Assembly (NCBI RefSeq): GCF_019448255.1
Contig: NZ_CP080410.1
Coordinates: 496,001-560,000, forward strand
Source of the DNA: Qipengyuania flava
GTDB lineage: Bacteria > Pseudomonadota > Alphaproteobacteria > Sphingomonadales > Sphingomonadaceae
Direction of reading: 5' to 3'
DNA length: 64,000 nucleotides
Part shown: piece by piece, positions 39,513 through 46,507 of the stretch
How positions within the stretch are numbered: position 1 is the first letter of the stretch
Layout: every line of letters starts with the position of its first letter
Made by a program: the position numbers and the translations under genes
The notes under the pieces: model-generated
Told to the model about the DNA's origin: nothing
Seen by the model: only the letters and a program-made list of their open reading frames with translations
The model's database searches: none

Positions 39513-41279
39513 TTAGCGCTGCGAGGGAATGAATTCCTCGCGCACGGCCTTGGCCATCAGCTCCAGCGGGATGATACCCTGGCTCAGCAGGAAGTCGTTG
39601 AAAGCCTTCTCGTTGAACGCTTCGCCCAGCGCGACTTCCGCCTCGACCCTGAGGTCGAGCAGCTTGCGATAGCCATAATAGTAGCTGCCGGCCTGACCGG
39701 GCATGCGATACTGGTAGCGGTCGAGCTCCTGCTTGGTCATCGGGCCCGAAAGCTGGACGTCCTCGCGCAGTACGCGCTCGGCGTCCTCGCGGCTGATGAG
39801 GCCCATGTTGAGCATCGGGTCGAGGAAGGCGCGTGCAGCGCGCAGCAGGCGGAACTGCTGGGCGACGAACTGGCCCTCGATCGGCTCGTGCGGAAGCATT
39901 TCCGCTTCGGCGTAGAGCGCCCAGCCTTCCACGTTCACGCTGTTGAAGGCGTAGAGCAGGCGGGCGAGGCTGACGCCCTGTTCCACCAAAGCAGCAAACT
40001 GCATTTCGTGGCCGGGCCGTGCCTCGTGCGCGCTCAGCGTCCAGCTGGCGGCCGGGAAGTTGAAGTCGTCATAGGCTTCGCCTTCCGCTGCGGTCGGGTT
40101 GCTGACCGTGAGGACGAATGTGCCCTGTTCGCCCGTGTTCCCGATCAGGCGCGGCGGGCGCATGTGCGGGGCGGGCTGGGCGGCGCTTTCGGCGGCCGAG
40201 GCGACCCGCATGGCGAGCTCGTACTCCGGCAGGGAAACGATATCGTGCTCGCGGATCTTGGCTTCGAGCTGGGCATTCACGTCGCGGTAGTAGGCCTCGA
40301 TCTCCTCGTTCGGGATCGTGCGCTCTTTCAGCTTGCCCATGACCGAGCGGTAGTCGGTTTCGCTCCAGCCGTTTTCGGCCGCGATCTGCGGCGCGAGTGC
40401 CTCCATCTGGGCGCGGATTTCGTAGAACCCCCGGCGCGCACGGCTCATGGCTTCGCGCGGATCGATGTCGATGCCCCAGTTCTTGAGCGCCAGCGCGTAG
40501 AGCTCTTCGGGCATGCGCGGGTCCTGCCGTGCGGCAGGAAGCACGACCTCTTCGGTCCAGGTCGCGTAGTCGGCAAACTGCGCGTCCATCGCGTCGAGCG
40601 CTTCCTCTGCGCCTTCGATCTCGTACTTGGCGAACAGCTCGCGGATGCCGCTGGCAAAGGTCGGGATCTTGCCGATCGATTCCTGCACCTCGACCACATA
40701 GGGGCCCATCTTGCCTTCGCCCCGGCTGGCTTCGAAGCGGCGCTTGGCGAGCTCGGTCATGGGCTCGGTGCCGGGATAGGTGCCGGTGTAGCGCTGTAGC
40801 AGTTCGAGCGCCTTGGCGCGGCGGTTGGGGGCGGTCTGTTCCGAGAGCAGCGAGCCGACCGTCTGGAACATGCCCTGCGGCACTTCGGAAAACTCGAGCA
40901 TGTAGCGGTTGCCGAGCTCGGTGCCTTCGATGTTGCGGTCGATCGCGTCGATCAGGATCTGCAGGTCCTGCTTGACGTAGGCGTTGGTTTCGCTTGCCAT
41001 GGCGGCAGTGAACTCGGCGCGCAGTGCCTTTGCGCCGGCGACGTAGCGTTCATCCCGGTCGAGGGCCATGTCGTTCACGAGCCCGTCGTACTGTTCATAG
41101 CCGGCAAAGCTCGCCCCGGTCGGGAAGATCGAGGCTTCGAATTCGATCAGCTTCTGCGTGTAGGCGTTGCTCGTTTCGACCCATTGGGGGGTCGCGGGCG
41201 CTTCGGTCTGGTCCTGCGCAAGAAGCGGAGCGGCGGGCAGCGCGACGGCAAGCGCGATCGCGGCGGCAAAGGTTTTCAT
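39513..41279 (-). CDS. DUF885-family protein, putative metal-dependent hydrolase
   Basis: This 588-residue secreted protein has a signal peptide (FAAAIALAVALPAAPLLAQ). It matches the DUF885 family along its length: GYEQYDGLVNDMA, SEVPQGMFQTVGSLLSEQ, LIGNTGEQGTF and above all the HEARPGHEMQ motif near residue 425, a HExxxxH-like His pair with Glu. The YYYGYRKLLDLR segment near the end is also typical. Some DUF885 members behave as carboxypeptidase-like enzymes, but the substrate here is unknown. It starts at ATG 41279. Confidence 0.9.
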   Translation of the reverse strand: MKTFAAAIALAVALPAAPLLAQDQTEAPATPQWVETSNAYTQKLIEFEASIFPTGASFAGYEQYDGLVNDMALDRDERYVAGAKALRAEFTAAMASETNAYVKQDLQILIDAIDRNIEGTELGNRYMLEFSEVPQGMFQTVGSLLSEQTAPNRRAKALELLQRYTGTYPGTEPMTELAKRRFEASRGEGKMGPYVVEVQESIGKIPTFASGIRELFAKYEIEGAEEALDAMDAQFADYATWTEEVVLPAARQDPRMPEELYALALKNWGIDIDPREAMSRARRGFYEIRAQMEALAPQIAAENGWSETDYRSVMGKLKERTIPNEEIEAYYRDVNAQLEAKIREHDIVSLPEYELAMRVASAAESAAQPAPHMRPPRLIGNTGEQGTFVLTVSNPTAAEGEAYDDFNFPAASWTLSAHEARPGHEMQFAALVEQGVSLARLLYAFNSVNVEGWALYAEAEMLPHEPIEGQFVAQQFRLLRAARAFLDPMLNMGLISREDAERVLREDVQLSGPMTKQELDRYQYRMPGQAGSYYYGYRKLLDLRVEAEVALGEAFNEKAFNDFLLSQGIIPLELMAKAVREEFIPSQR

Positions 41280-41360
41280 GGTCTTTCCCCTCTGGAATTT
41301 GCTGGGCGAGGGGTGGGCCTGTCCGGCCCGCTTGGCAAGCGCGGGCCGGACGAATGTGCC

Positions 41361-42002
41361 TTACCAGCGGACGAGCGGCGGTACGACGACCCGCCCCAGA
41401 AGTGCCCCGGCGACCACGGGCAGCGCGTGCCAGGTGGCAAGATGCGCCAGCGTGTCGATGGGGCAGGCGAGGCCATAGGCAAAGCTGCCGAGCGCCCCGG
41501 CGGCAATGCCGGTGAAGGTCCCGGCCGTAGCGGGCGAAACCGGCGCACCGCGGCGCAGCCACACGGTCAGCGCCCCGAACGTCAGTAGCGAGAAGAAGGC
41601 CCCGCCGAGGAAGCATTCGATGCCGTAGGGGTCCTGGGTCACCTCGCTGAGGTTGCCCTGAAGGCCGAGCATGACCAGCGCGGCAGCCGGCAGGATGGCG
41701 AACATCGCCAGCGACCAGCGCGCGCCATCGTGCGAATTGCCCACCCTTGGGCCGGCCATGCGGATGACGGCAAGCGCGCTCGCCGCGCCCAGCAGGCCGA
41801 GCATGCCGTTGGCGATGAAGAAAAACGCCGATGCGCGGCCCGACAGGATGCCGCGCCACAATCCGTCGATCAGCTCGACCAGCACCACGGTGCCGGCCAT
41901 GGCCAGCGCCACCAAGGCAATGCCGTGGACAAGCTTCATCGGCTTCACAGGGGTCAGATCGGCCGCAAGGTCGTCGATCAGGGGGTTGGGGACCCGGTTC
42001 AT
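41361..42002 (-). CDS. nrsF: NrsF-type anti-sigma factor (DUF1109), six-helix membrane protein
   Basis: This 213-residue polytopic protein has six hydrophobic helices, a short cytoplasmic N-terminus (MNRVPNPLIDDLAADLTPVKP) and the family's two conserved Cys, here Cys130 (DPYGIECFLGGAF) and Cys180 (AYGLACPIDTLAH). In Caulobacter NrsF, the equivalent Cys pair senses metal or oxidative stress and NrsF then releases SigF. It is one base downstream of the sigF stop, as expected for a sigma/anti-sigma pair. It is the last gene of the bufA1-DoxX-sigF-nrsF operon. Confidence 0.93.
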   Translation of the reverse strand: MNRVPNPLIDDLAADLTPVKPMKLVHGIALVALAMAGTVVLVELIDGLWRGILSGRASAFFFIANGMLGLLGAASALAVIRMAGPRVGNSHDGARWSLAMFAILPAAALVMLGLQGNLSEVTQDPYGIECFLGGAFFSLLTFGALTVWLRRGAPVSPATAGTFTGIAAGALGSFAYGLACPIDTLAHLATWHALPVVAGALLGRVVVPPLVRW

Positions 42003-42003
42003 G

Positions 42004-42534
42004 TCAGTCTGCTTTCTCTACGAGCGCGGCAAGCTTCTTGAGGCCGCGATGGATGTTTACTTTGACCAGGCTTTCGCTCTGGCCGGTCTTGGCTGAGGCT
42101 TCGGCAATCGAAAGCCCCTCGATCTTTACAAGCTCGATCACTTCGCTCTGCTTGTCGGGCAGGTGAACGAAGAGCCGCTCGAGGCTCATGCGCGCCATCA
42201 CGGCTTCTTCCTCGCTGTCTTCGGCGGCGTCGTAATCGCCCAATTCGTCTTCCGCCTTGCGGTAAACCTTGCGCAGGTGATCGACCCAGCGATAGCGGGC
42301 GATCGCCGCCAGCCAGGGGAGGAAGGGCCGGGTCGGATCCCAGGTCGCGCGCTTGGCGTGCACCGCCATCATCACGTCCTGCACCAGATCGTCGAGCTGG
42401 GCCGGGGCGACCCGGCGGCGGAAGTACCGCTCCAGCCACATCTGGATTTCCGAGAGCAGCACGCGGTAGGCGCTGGCATCGCCCTTCTGCGAGGCCGTCA
42501 TCAAACGGGCCAGGCTGGCTTCGTCGGCAATCAT
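42004..42534 (-). CDS. sigF: SigF-type ECF sigma factor
   Basis: This 176-residue extracytoplasmic-function sigma factor has a sigma-2 region (LDDLVQDVMMAVHAKRATWDP, then FLPWLAAIARYRWVDHLRK) and a sigma-4 region (LPDKQSEVIELVKIEGLSIA, then KTGQSESLVKVNIHRGLKKL). The pairing with NrsF and a bufferin precursor matches the Caulobacter SigF group, which responds to heavy metals. It probably recognises GTAAC(C/G)-N16-CGAA sites, two of which lie upstream of the two buf operons, so it is inferred to activate its own operon. Confidence 0.95.
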   Translation of the reverse strand: MIADEASLARLMTASQKGDASAYRVLLSEIQMWLERYFRRRVAPAQLDDLVQDVMMAVHAKRATWDPTRPFLPWLAAIARYRWVDHLRKVYRKAEDELGDYDAAEDSEEEAVMARMSLERLFVHLPDKQSEVIELVKIEGLSIAEASAKTGQSESLVKVNIHRGLKKLAALVEKAD

Positions 42535-42561
42535 TGCGCTCTCCCCTCTTCGATCACGCTA

Positions 42562-43020
42562 TCAGCTGGCACGCCGCGAGGCGAGCAGGGCGTCGGCGGA
42601 GAACACTCCGCCACCGCGCGAGATCAGGATGGCGGCCATGGCGACCCACAGGATGTGCGTCTGCCACCAGGCGTCGGGATAGACGAAGAACTGGATCACC
42701 AGCGTCATCACCAGCAGCGCGGCCGCGGAGAAGCGGGTAAAAAGGCCGAGCACCAGGAGGAGGGGGAAGAGGTGCTCGGCCCAGGTTGCCATCGGGGTCG
42801 CGATGGAGACGGGAATGGGCAGGCCGGTGTATTCGTACTCGAACAGGAAATAGGCCTGGTCGCTGATCGAGAGGAGCGAACCCTCCTCGACCTTGGTGCG
42901 GCCAGAGCGCCAGAATATCCCGGCGAAGGCCACACGGGTAAGCAGCAGGGCAAGCCCTTCCGGCACGCGCGATGCGAGCCAAGCGGCCAGGGTGTCGTAG
43001 CGGGCGAGAAGGGTCTGCAT
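42562..43020 (-). CDS. DoxX-family membrane protein (BufD-like)
   Basis: This 152-residue membrane protein has four helices and the DoxX signature: LLLTRVAFAGIFWRSGRTK, then WAEHLFPLLLVLGLFTRFSA and a last helix ending in AAILISRGGG. DoxX proteins are frequent partners of bufferin and other MNIO-type RiPP loci (BufD), with unproven role; they may be redox or quinone-linked. It lies between bufA1 (33 nt upstream) and sigF (27 nt downstream) and is clearly in the same operon. Confidence 0.93.
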   Translation of the reverse strand: MQTLLARYDTLAAWLASRVPEGLALLLTRVAFAGIFWRSGRTKVEEGSLLSISDQAYFLFEYEYTGLPIPVSIATPMATWAEHLFPLLLVLGLFTRFSAAALLVMTLVIQFFVYPDAWWQTHILWVAMAAILISRGGGVFSADALLASRRAS

Positions 43021-43053
43021 GGCTTACCTCGTGTGACTAGGTCTTAGCGCCGA

Positions 43054-43338
43054 TCAGCGCTTGATTTCGGTCAGCGAACCCTTGCCCTTGGGCGTCGAGA
43101 TGCTTTCGCAGCTGCCCTTGGGGACGAGCTTCCAGGCGTTGCCCTGGTAATCGCGGGTCGAGGTACCGGCGCAGCTGGTGCCGGGCCCGGCGGCGCAGTC
43201 GTTCTCGCCGGCCTTGGCGACGCCGTAGCACTTTTCCATCGGCTTCTTCTGGGCGGCTGCCGGGGTGGCGGCGAGGCCGGCGGCGACGCTGGCGGTGAGG
43301 GCGAGGCCAGCGATGCGGGCAATCGAGTTGGTGTTCAT
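43054..43338 (-). CDS. bufA1: BufA1-type bufferin precursor (DUF2282 metallophore peptide)
   Basis: This 94-residue precursor has a signal peptide ending at AAAQ (residues 1-30) and a short mature part with four Cys: Cys37 in [13 protein letters not shown], Cys48 (NDCAAG), Cys56 (TSCAG) and Cys77 (KGSCESI). This is the DUF2282/BUF pattern. In bufferins the MNIO enzyme modifies Cys residues to thiooxazole-type heterocycles that bind metals such as copper in the periplasm. ATG 43338 follows a GAAGAGAG site. It heads the operon bufA1-DoxX-sigF-nrsF behind a SigF-type promoter motif. Confidence 0.93.
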   Translation of the reverse strand: MNTNSIARIAGLALTASVAAGLAATPAAAQKKPMEKCYGVAKAGENDCAAGPGTSCAGTSTRDYQGNAWKLVPKGSCESISTPKGKGSLTEIKR

Positions 43339-43407
43339 GGCAGTGTCTCTCTTCAAAACTTCGTGAGTGGGGGGCGCCCCGGCATCGGCGCCGGAACTGG
43401 CCTGTCA

Positions 43408-43433
43408 TTCGGGAAGAGATCGGGAAGCGTTAC
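43408..43433 (-). promoter_or_regulatory. SigF-type ECF promoter motif for bufA1 operon
   Basis: On the minus strand GTAACG (-35, 43428-43433) and CGAA (-10, 43408-43411) are exactly 16 nt apart. This matches, with one base changed in the -35, the GTAACC-N16-CGAA motif I recall for Caulobacter SigF. It lies about 70 nt upstream of the bufA1 start. Confidence 0.8.
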
Positions 43434-43457
43434 AGGCCGCGAAAAAATTTCTGCCGT

Positions 43458-43483
43458 GTAACCGGCCGGGGTGGCGGGCCGAA
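43458..43483 (+). promoter_or_regulatory. SigF-type ECF promoter motif for bufA2 operon
   Basis: GTAACC (43458-43463) and CGAA (43480-43483) with a 16-nt spacer lie 59 nt upstream of the bufA2 start. It is an exact match to the same motif found in the opposite direction 24 nt to the left, with no spacer variation. Confidence 0.85.
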
Positions 43484-43542
43484 TGCTGACACTGTGTGCG
43501 CTCCTGCACACCGCGACACATTCAAAAGGGATCACCCCAATC

Positions 43543-43827
43543 ATGACCACACTTCGTAAACCCGCCGCCGCTGCTGCCGCTGCCGCTTTCGCCCTGTCCT
43601 CGATGGCGGCCTTTGCCGCTGACGCGCCCGCCGGCAGCACCGGCCGCGCGCTCAATTCCGACGACACCGTCCACTGCTACGGCATCCACTCGTGCAAGGG
43701 TCAGGCCGACTGCGCGACCACCGAGAACGCCTGCAAGGGCCAGAACGAGTGCAAGGGCCACGGCTTCAAGGCCATGAAGGCCGGCGACTGCCTCGCCAAG
43801 GGCGGCACGATCGGCGACCTCGGCTAA
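43543..43827 (+). CDS. bufA2: BufA2-type bufferin precursor
   Basis: This 94-residue precursor has an Ala-rich signal peptide (residues 1-26, cut near AFAADAP). The mature part carries six Cys, at 45, 51, 57, 64, 70 and 83, including three CKG motifs (HSCKG, NACKG, NECKG) and the closing GDCLAKGG. This is the six-Cys BufA2 pattern, distinct from the four-Cys bufA1 gene opposite. Several Cys are likely heterocyclised by BufB. The ATG at 43543 was preferred over an upstream start because it gives a clean signal peptide. A stem-loop follows before bufB. Confidence 0.93.
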   Translation: MTTLRKPAAAAAAAAFALSSMAAFAADAPAGSTGRALNSDDTVHCYGIHSCKGQADCATTENACKGQNECKGHGFKAMKAGDCLAKGGTIGDLG

Positions 43828-43870
43828 CCGCTTCGCACCCAGCATTCGGGCAACCCAAGAGCCCGAACGC

Positions 43871-43916
43871 GCGGCCCGGCACTCTCTCCGTCCCCCCTCC
43901 CGAGGTGCCGGGCCGC
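43871..43916 (+). promoter_or_regulatory. Hairpin between bufA2 and bufB, possible attenuator
   Basis: GCGGCCCGGCAC and GTGCCGGGCCGC form a perfect 12-bp stem with a 22-nt loop, with a CTTCTT tail but no real U-tract. It lies 43 nt after the bufA2 stop. Such a structure would cut down read-through into the maturase genes, or protect the precursor mRNA, giving more precursor than enzyme. Confidence 0.65.
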
Positions 43917-43944
43917 CAACCTTCTTCCCGATCAAGGACCCGCG

Positions 43945-44781
43945 ATGACCGCTATCCCCCCGTTCGACGGCTTTGGCCTGGGCCTCAGGCGCACCCACTA
44001 TGCCGACTTCCTCGAAGGAGAAGTGCCGGTCGATTTCGTCGAGGTCATCAGCGAAAACTACATGGTCGAGGGCGGCAAGCCGCTGCGTGTGCTGGAAGAG
44101 GTGCGCAGCAAGCATCCTGTGATCCTGCACGGCGTGTCGATGTCGATCGGCTCTGCCCATGGTCTCGACGTCGAGTATCTTGAGCGCCTGCGCGCACTGG
44201 CCGACCGGATCGAACCGCTCTGGGTCTCCGATCACCTGTGCTGGACCCGCACCAGCGCGCACAACAGCCATGATCTCCTGCCGCTCCCTCTCACACAAGA
44301 AGCGCTCGATGCGGTCTGCGCAAACATCGATCGCGCGCAGGAAGCGCTTGGGCGGCCGATGCTGTTCGAGAATCCGTCGAGCTACCTCGCCTTCCCCGAG
44401 GACGAGATGGCCGAATGGGAGTTCCTCTCCGCCATGGCGCAGCGCACGGGATGCTACCTGCTGCTCGACGTCAACAACGTCTATGTGAGCGCGCACAACC
44501 ACGGTTTCTCGGCCCGCGACTACATTGCCGGCCTGCCGCTCGACCGGGTGCGGCAGATCCATCTTGCCGGGCACGAACCGGGCGAGATCATCGTCGACAC
44601 CCACGACCGCGACGTGAGCGACGGTGTCTGGGACCTCTACGCCGAAGTCATCATGAAAACGGGCCCGGTCGCGACCATGATCGAGCGCGACGACAAGATC
44701 CCTCCGCTCTCCGATCTCCTGCTCGAGCTCGACCGCGCGCGCTTCATGGCGGCGGCGTCTGGCCGGAGTGTTGCCGCATGA
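43945..44781 (+). CDS. bufB: BufB, MNIO-family bufferin maturase (DUF692)
   Basis: This 278-residue TIM-barrel enzyme of the multinuclear non-haem iron-dependent oxidase (MNIO) family modifies Cys in RiPP precursors. Its metal-binding residues sit at strand ends: His in ILHGVSMSIG, Asp/His in VSDHLCWTR, Glu in FENPSSYLAF, Asp/His in DVNNVYVSAHNHG, and the His/Asp of QIHLAGHEPG and VDTHDRDV. The N-terminal GFGLGLRRTHYADFLEG is typical. It starts at ATG 43945 and its stop overlaps bufC. Confidence 0.95.
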   Translation: MTAIPPFDGFGLGLRRTHYADFLEGEVPVDFVEVISENYMVEGGKPLRVLEEVRSKHPVILHGVSMSIGSAHGLDVEYLERLRALADRIEPLWVSDHLCWTRTSAHNSHDLLPLPLTQEALDAVCANIDRAQEALGRPMLFENPSSYLAFPEDEMAEWEFLSAMAQRTGCYLLLDVNNVYVSAHNHGFSARDYIAGLPLDRVRQIHLAGHEPGEIIVDTHDRDVSDGVWDLYAEVIMKTGPVATMIERDDKIPPLSDLLLELDRARFMAAASGRSVAA

Positions 44782-45548
44782 GCGCGCTTGCCCAGCGGCA
44801 GGCGGCCTTCCTCGGCGCGATACTGGACGAGGCCGCCCCGCTTCCGGCCGGCTGGAAAGCCAGTCAGGGCCGCGGCTTTGCGATCTACCGCAACAACTAC
44901 CGCAGCGCGCTAATCGAAGCCCTGCGCTCGACCTTCGAGCGAACCGAACGGCTGGTGGGTGAGGCCGCCTTCCGTCAGGCGGCGGCGCATCACTGCATCG
45001 CCCATCCGCCTAGCAGCTGGACCCTGGACCTGGCCGGCGCGGGATTTCCGGAAACCTGCGCGGAGCTTTTCGCAAACGACCCCGATGTTGCCGAGCTGGC
45101 GGCGCTTGAATGGGCCATGCACACGGTCTTCGTGGTGCGCGATGCGCAGGCGCTCGGCGTGGCGGAGTTCGGTACGGCCTGCGCCGGGTTCGGCGAAGCG
45201 GATTGGGAAGGCCTCAGGCTATCCCTTGTTCCGGGCGTGTCGGTGCTGGAAGCCTCTTTCGACCTCGTGCGCCTCTGGTCTTCGCTCGCTAGCGAGGAAG
45301 GAGAGGCTGACCTTGCCGCGCTCGAAAGCGCGCACTGCGCGATAGTCTGGCGCGAAGGAGAACGGCCGGTCTTCGTGCTGCGGCCCGCGTGGGAAGGCGC
45401 GGCTCTGCTCGCCTTCCAGCGAGGCGCGACTTTTGCCGAGGTTTGCGCAGGCCTGGTCGATACCCTGGGCGAAGACGCCGCCATCGCCGAGGCAGGCGCC
45501 ATGCTGGCTCGCTGGGTTGGCGAAGGGCTGGTCGAACAACTCGCTTAG
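44778..45548 (+). CDS. bufC: BufC, DUF2063-family partner of the MNIO enzyme
   Basis: This 256-residue protein has a DUF2063 N-terminal domain (QAAFLGAILDE, GFAIYRNNYRSALIEALRSTFERTERLVGEA), rich in the helix pattern that captures the precursor leader. The C-terminal part (from about residue 150) resembles the second domain of HvfC/BufC proteins. In MNIO systems this partner delivers the precursor to the enzyme. It starts at an ATGA overlap with bufB, ensuring equal translation. Its last 4 nt overlap the convergent SDR gene. Confidence 0.93.
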   Translation: MSALAQRQAAFLGAILDEAAPLPAGWKASQGRGFAIYRNNYRSALIEALRSTFERTERLVGEAAFRQAAAHHCIAHPPSSWTLDLAGAGFPETCAELFANDPDVAELAALEWAMHTVFVVRDAQALGVAEFGTACAGFGEADWEGLRLSLVPGVSVLEASFDLVRLWSSLASEEGEADLAALESAHCAIVWREGERPVFVLRPAWEGAALLAFQRGATFAEVCAGLVDTLGEDAAIAEAGAMLARWVGEGLVEQLA

Positions 45549-46507
45549 TAGGCGAAGCTCTCGCCGACCATTTCCTCGCTCATCGCCCACAAACGCTCGG
45601 CCTTGTCCGCGTCGATCGCGTAGCTGCGCACACCGCCCATCGTATCCTCGTCGTCCTGGTCGGCGACGTGGCAGTCCTCGCAATAGAGCCCGCCACTGTC
45701 GGCTACCGCATCGGTGGTCGCGACCCAGCAGGTCGTCGCTGCGCCCTGCGGGATGGTCTTCATCGGCTGCGGCTTCTGGCCGCTTTCCTCGGCCGACTTG
45801 CGGATGCGTTCCATCAGGCTGGCCATGTCCTCTTCGGACATGTGGCGCCCGAGGTTTGTGTGAATGCCGCCGGGATGCAGCGCATAGGAATGGATGCCCT
45901 TATCGGCGAGCCGCTGTTCAAGGCCGACAGCAAAGAGGATGTTGGCGGTCTTCGACTGCCCGTAGGCCTGCCACTTTTCGTATTCGCGCTCGTGGTAGTT
46001 GGGGTCGTCGAAATGGACTTCGTCGATATGGTGGCCGCGGCTCGACAGGTTGACGATACGCGGCGCCGTGCCCTTCTCGACCAGCGGCACGAGGCGGTTG
46101 GTGAAGAGGAAATGGCCGAGGTGGTTGGTGCCGAACTGCATCTCGAACCCGTCGGCCGTGCGTCCCAGGGGACAGGCCATGACACCGGCGTTGTTGATCA
46201 GCAGGTCAATCTTGTCGAAGCGCGCCTTGGCCTCGTCGGTCGCTGTGCGCACGCTGTCGAGCGAGGCGAGATCGCACACCAGCGTATCGACCATCGCCCC
46301 GGTTTCGCCAGCGATTTCGGCGGCCGCTTCGTCGAGCTTGGCCGCATCGCGTCCGGAAAGGATGATATGCGCGCCTCTTGCCGCCATGGCCCGCGCGGTT
46401 TCCTTGCCGAGGCCCGAATAGCCGCCGGTGATCAGCGCGGTGCGCCCCGAAAGGTCCTGGCCTTCGAGGACTTCGTCCGCCGTGCTTTCGAAACCGAACT
46501 TGCTCAC
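45545..46507 (-). CDS. Short-chain dehydrogenase/reductase
   Basis: This 320-residue SDR has the nucleotide motif ALITGGYSGLGKETARAMA, the NNAG motif (LLINNAGVMACPL), the catalytic Ser in VNLSSRGHH and the Tyr/Lys pair in AYGQSKTANILFA. The length and insert (HFDDPNYHEREYEKW) fit the retinol-dehydrogenase-like/oxidoreductase subset of extended SDRs. It overlaps the S9 peptidase gene upstream by 4 nt (ATGA), so the two are one unit. The substrate is unknown. Confidence 0.9.
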   Translation of the reverse strand: MSKFGFESTADEVLEGQDLSGRTALITGGYSGLGKETARAMAARGAHIILSGRDAAKLDEAAAEIAGETGAMVDTLVCDLASLDSVRTATDEAKARFDKIDLLINNAGVMACPLGRTADGFEMQFGTNHLGHFLFTNRLVPLVEKGTAPRIVNLSSRGHHIDEVHFDDPNYHEREYEKWQAYGQSKTANILFAVGLEQRLADKGIHSYALHPGGIHTNLGRHMSEEDMASLMERIRKSAEESGQKPQPMKTIPQGAATTCWVATTDAVADSGGLYCEDCHVADQDDEDTMGGVRSYAIDADKAERLWAMSEEMVGESFAY

